From: Bacillota bacterium
GTDB taxonomy: Bacteria > Bacillota_I > Bacilli_A > RF39 > UBA660
Length of the DNA stretch: 64,000 bases
NCBI GenBank assembly: GCA_023430885.1
Contig: JAEYYH010000042.1
Span: forward strand, 1 to 64,000
Reading direction: 5' to 3'
Shown here: positions 61,332 through 64,000 of the stretch, in pieces
How positions within the stretch are numbered: the first letter of the stretch is position 1
How the letters are laid out: every line of letters starts with the position of its first letter
Notes under the pieces: model-generated
Told to the model about the DNA's origin: nothing
What the model saw: only the letters and a program-made list of their open reading frames with translations
Database searches by the model: none
Position numbers and translations under genes: made by a program

Positions 61332-61583
61332 TCATAAGTGAAGTGCTGTGCCACAATATTTACAATAAATAGAATTTCCATCAATGTCTTTACCACATGA
61401 TGGGCACTTGATACTATTTATACTTTGAATTTCGTTTATAAGCTGGCTTTCTTTACTTTTCTTTTGCTTTTTTCTTTTTATAAAAAACACTATAAACAAA
61501 ATTATCGATAATACTGATATAAAAGCAAATATTCCAAAACTTATATAAACAAATTTAGTATAATCTTCTATTGCTTGTTCCAT
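61332..61583 (-). CDS. Small membrane protein with C-terminal zinc ribbon
   Basis: An 83-residue protein with one membrane segment (FGIFAFISVLSIILFIVFFI), a Lys-rich stretch and a C-terminal zinc ribbon CPSCGKDIDGNSIYCKYCG with four Cys. No known role. It follows the small protein gene at 61608 by 24 bp. Confidence 0.7.
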   Translation of the reverse strand: MEQAIEDYTKFVYISFGIFAFISVLSIILFIVFFIKRKKQKKSKESQLINEIQSINSIKCPSCGKDIDGNSIYCKYCGTALHL

Positions 61584-61607
61584 TTATTTCCTCTTAATAA
61601 ACTAATA

Positions 61608-61781
61608 TTATTTCTCACTAGTCTTTTGTTTTCTTTTTAAACTTTTTTTGTTTCCACTAAATTTAAAGACATATAAATAGTGTACACACGCAACTACATC
61701 TATAATAACTAATATAGCAAGTAAAATATATATATAGTTCATATTATTTGATGCAGATTCTGTAACTACCCAGCTAACCAT
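61608..61781 (-). CDS. Small single-span membrane protein (57 residues)
   Basis: Starts at ATG 61781 (MVSWVVTES) after AGAGGTGAATTT. One membrane segment (YIYILLAILVIIDVVACVHY) and a basic tail ending KSLKRKQKTSEK. Probably cotranscribed with the zinc-ribbon protein. No family recognised. Confidence 0.55.
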   Translation of the reverse strand: MVSWVVTESASNNMNYIYILLAILVIIDVVACVHYLYVFKFSGNKKSLKRKQKTSEK

Positions 61782-61869
61782 AAATTCACCTCTATTCAAA
61801 AATTATGTTGCTATATCTATGTTTTATTAATATTATTATAGCATACTATTAGTATATTTAATATTATTT

Positions 61870-62832
61870 TTAGTTTTTATTAACGATTTGATATGTAATT
61901 AATTTTATATGATTAGAGATAAATAATTCATTTTCATCTATTTCTTTACTAAGATCACTACTTAGATACTTTTTAGAATCATCAGCAAAAACAGTAACCA
62001 TATTACCTTTTATATTTTCATTTAAAATAATAGCCGCAATTAAATTAGCACCACTTGATATTCCAGTACCTATCCCTAGATCCTTTGAAAGCTTTTTTGC
62101 CATATTTATTGCATCTTCATCGTTTATAAGAACAATATCATCAATAAAATCTAAATCGACTAAATCCGGAATAAATTCATCACCTATTCCATCGATTTTA
62201 TGAATTCCTACAGAAACCTTTTTAATTAATGACATTTTTTCAGGCTCTAAAGCACATATTTTGGCATTTGGAGATATCTCTTTAATTCTTTTACCAATGC
62301 CCATTAAAGTTCCTCCAGTACCTATTCCAGTAACAAAACCGCCTATATTAGAAAGTTGGTTTATTATTTCCTTACCTGTTGTTTCATAATGTGCTAGTGT
62401 ATTATTTGTATTACTAAACTGATCTATATAATAACCATCTATCTCTTTGGCAAGTTTTTTTGCCTCCTTTATACATCTTTTAAAACCACCTTCTTCTTTA
62501 GAAAAAGTTTTTACATTAGCTCCATATAACTTCATGATTTTTAATCTTTCACTACTAACCCAATTTGGCATAAATATATATACAGGATGATTATAATAAG
62601 CTCCTAGCGCTGCAAGAGATATTCCAGTATTACCACTAGTAGCTTCAATAATAGGCATACACTCTTTTAACCTTCCAGTTTCTTTAGCTTTAATAATCAT
62701 ATAGTAAGCTACTCTATCTTTTATACTACCCGTTAGATTATAATGCTCTAACTTGACATAAACACTTTTTAAACTACCCTTATATTCATAATCAATTTTA
62801 ATCATAGGCGTATTACCAATTAATTCTTCCAT
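61870..62832 (-). CDS. Cysteine synthase-like PLP enzyme
   Basis: A pyridoxal phosphate enzyme of fold type II, 320 residues. IGNTPMIKI near the start, the PLP lysine in NLTGSIKDRVAYYMI, the substrate loop ATSGNTGISLAALG and the phosphate loop TGIGTGGTLMGIG all match CysK/CysM. The C-terminus is divergent (DSKKYLSSDLSKEIDENELF). O-acetylserine is the usual substrate; no cysE lies nearby, so cystathionine or O-phosphoserine remain possible. Ribosome binding site AGGGGGGAAAAT. Confidence 0.88.
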   Translation of the reverse strand: MEELIGNTPMIKIDYEYKGSLKSVYVKLEHYNLTGSIKDRVAYYMIIKAKETGRLKECMPIIEATSGNTGISLAALGAYYNHPVYIFMPNWVSSERLKIMKLYGANVKTFSKEEGGFKRCIKEAKKLAKEIDGYYIDQFSNTNNTLAHYETTGKEIINQLSNIGGFVTGIGTGGTLMGIGKRIKEISPNAKICALEPEKMSLIKKVSVGIHKIDGIGDEFIPDLVDLDFIDDIVLINDEDAINMAKKLSKDLGIGTGISSGANLIAAIILNENIKGNMVTVFADDSKKYLSSDLSKEIDENELFISNHIKLITYQIVNKN

Positions 62833-62900
62833 ATTTTCCCCCCTATATTATTTTACGTTAGTAATGAAAAGGCTACACAATAACTATCATATAACCTTAT

Positions 62901-62936
62901 AAAAAAACAAAAACATCTAAATTAGATGTTTTTTTG
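62901..62936. terminator. Terminator after the N-formylglutamate amidohydrolase-like gene
   Basis: AACATCTAA and TTAGATGTT pair around the centre with A-run and T-run flanks, so it can work in both directions. It overlaps the stop of the minus-strand gene. Confidence 0.75.
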
Positions 62937-63594
62937 TTTCCACTAATGATTCGTCAATTCCTAAAATCATTTCTCTTAATTTTTGTAAATCTTCTAAAGT
63001 TTCATAACTTCTGCAAGTTTTATTTATTTCAAGAGCAACAGCATTAGTACCAGCATTACTAGCTTGTCTAATAACTTGTCCGCCTCTTTTAAATACTTTA
63101 TCTACCGACACAACAAAGTTTTTACTTCTTAATGTCTCATAAAATATATCTACTATTTCTAAATTACAAGTCTTGCCATTAACTGATATTATTTCTACGT
63201 CAAATGGTCTTCTTGTTGCACAGCCATGTATATCAAGTAAAAATGATATCTTATCTTTTTTGATTAACTTTATAACTTCTTGTAAATATTTATCTTCCGG
63301 ATTTTCTAAGGTTTCACCAATAGGATAGTTTGGATCATCCATACTTTGATAAGTTCTATAAATACTATTATATTTATTTAACTTAGGTAAATATGAAGCA
63401 TAAAAACCAGTTAATTCATCCTCTTCTTTAATATTTTCTTCACGCATTTGTTTAACGCTATGAGGAGCACTTAATAATATGTTAGAACCATTATTTATAT
63501 ATTCATAATTTGGATTTATAGTAAGAGTACCATTGTAATTATTACTCATAAATCTAGATTCTATGTTTCTTACCATTTCTTTTGTAATATGCAT
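62917..63594 (-). CDS. N-formylglutamate amidohydrolase family protein
   Basis: A 225-residue metal-dependent hydrolase of the N-formylglutamate amidohydrolase (HutG-like) fold. Conserved elements: ILLSAPHSVKQMR, LLDIHGCATRRPFDVEI and AVALEINKTCR. The HG-xx-RR type motif fits the family. No histidine degradation genes are nearby, so it may act on other acylamino acids. Confidence 0.75.
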   Translation of the reverse strand: MHITKEMVRNIESRFMSNNYNGTLTINPNYEYINNGSNILLSAPHSVKQMREENIKEEDELTGFYASYLPKLNKYNSIYRTYQSMDDPNYPIGETLENPEDKYLQEVIKLIKKDKISFLLDIHGCATRRPFDVEIISVNGKTCNLEIVDIFYETLRSKNFVVSVDKVFKRGGQVIRQASNAGTNAVALEINKTCRSYETLEDLQKLREMILGIDESLVETKKHLI

Positions 63595-63662
63595 ATTATC
63601 CCTCCTTGGTGTTTAATTATATCATAATGTTAAAATCTAGGCAATTTGTAAACAATATAGAA

Positions 63663-64000
63663 TTATTTCTTTGCTAAACACTTCCATACTGTTTTAGGAG
63701 ATAAATACCATTTCTTATTTTCTTCATCGTAAAGTTTTAAATCTCTAGGTTCTTCTTTTAATAACAATATTTTAAAATCAGCAAGAAATTCTTTTATATC
63801 TTTTTCATTAAAAAATCTCTTCGTCATACCTTGTACAAAATAAAAGTTTTCGTCAAGTTTTGTACCTTGTCCAGCCCCATGATTGAAATCTTTAGTAGAA
63901 TTAACTCTAAAAAGTAAGTATCCTTCATTTGTTAATATTCTTCTTATCTCATTTAGTATTTTTAGGGTAGTCTCTTTATCAAAATAATGTAAACAAATAT
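63663..64000 (-). CDS. C-terminal part of a class I SAM-dependent methyltransferase
   Basis: A partial gene reading into the window edge, about 112 residues visible. It contains CLHYFDKETTLKILNEIRRI, LTNEGYLLFRVNSTKDFNHG and ends YLSPKTVWKCLAKK. The 'motif IV-post' pattern (LHYF, then GGxLLxRVNS) matches class I methyltransferases such as UbiE/Tam types. The substrate is unknown because the SAM-binding part lies outside the window. Confidence 0.7.
   Translation of the reverse strand, partial: ICLHYFDKETTLKILNEIRRILTNEGYLLFRVNSTKDFNHGAGQGTKLDENFYFVQGMTKRFFNEKDIKEFLADFKILLLKEEPRDLKLYDEENKKWYLSPKTVWKCLAKK

Noticed and set aside
1..64000. Use of TGA as tryptophan, as in many Mollicutes
   Set aside because: Several genes end in TGA within ATGA overlaps, and all checked tryptophans are TGG.

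Overview
This is a very AT-rich chromosomal window from a low-GC Gram-positive bacterium (Firmicutes, class Bacilli in the broad sense). Gene order matches Bacillus subtilis in many blocks: lspA-rluD, ylbD-ylbE-rsmD, rpsB-tsf, rpsU-yqeY, secE-nusG-rplK-rplA-rplJ-rplL-ybxB-rpoB-rpoC, rimM-trmD-rplS-lepB-rbgA and mrnC-rlmB-sigH. TGA is used as a stop, as in the ATGA overlaps of the nucleotide operon, and tryptophan is read from TGG, so the standard bacterial code applies. RpoB carries asparagine at the position equivalent to E. coli His526, as in Mollicutes. Together this suggests a lineage near the Mollicutes, Erysipelotrichia or RF39-type gut Bacilli; the exact taxon is inference. Almost every gene lies on the minus strand.

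Layout: 0-7 kb holds a rhomboid protease/RluD/LspA operon, a large secreted glucosaminidase-type protein and a plus-strand CDP-alcohol phosphatidyltransferase. 7-13 kb holds an ASCH/HAD/membrane-protein operon, rsmD-ylbE-ylbD and tsf-rpsB. 13-18.4 kb is the most unusual part: a tightly overlapping six-gene nucleotide-metabolism operon (P-loop kinase, radical SAM enzyme fused to a nucleoside-diphosphate-kinase-like domain, two diverged dCTP-deaminase/dUTPase-fold paralogs, a histidine phosphatase and a P-loop/CYTH protein), preceded by a Nudix-winged-helix regulator. A 9-bp motif occurs in both promoter regions. 18.4-20.4 kb has an unknown membrane protein and rpsU-yqeY. 20.5-25.8 kb is a copper-handling operon with a divergent HxlR-type regulator. 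25.9-26.8 kb is class I aldolase. 26.9-29.9 kb is a bacteriocin-type locus with a peptidase-containing ABC exporter, a short accessory protein and three tiny peptide genes. 30-38 kb contains recD2, several unknown membrane proteins, mtaB, rsmE, a thioredoxin and cvpA. 38-40 kb has plus-strand rnhC and an amidoligase-like gene. 40-51.3 kb is the RNA polymerase and ribosomal protein block with recognisable leaders. 51.4-57.9 kb has sigH, rlmB, a nucleotidyltransferase/Mini-III fusion, rbgA, lepB and rplS. 58-58.9 kb looks like a small mobile unit carrying an XRE regulator. 58.9-64 kb carries trmD-rimM, a second TrmH-type methyltransferase, a cysteine synthase-like enzyme, an N-formylglutamate amidohydrolase-like protein and a partial methyltransferase.

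The candidate undescribed system is the 13-18.4 kb operon. All parts fit nucleotide chemistry: one putative radical reaction, two kinase-type activities, two members of the deaminase/triphosphatase fold with complementary loss of key residues, a phosphatase and a triphosphate-binding CYTH domain, under a probable nucleotide-sensing regulator. The product is unknown.
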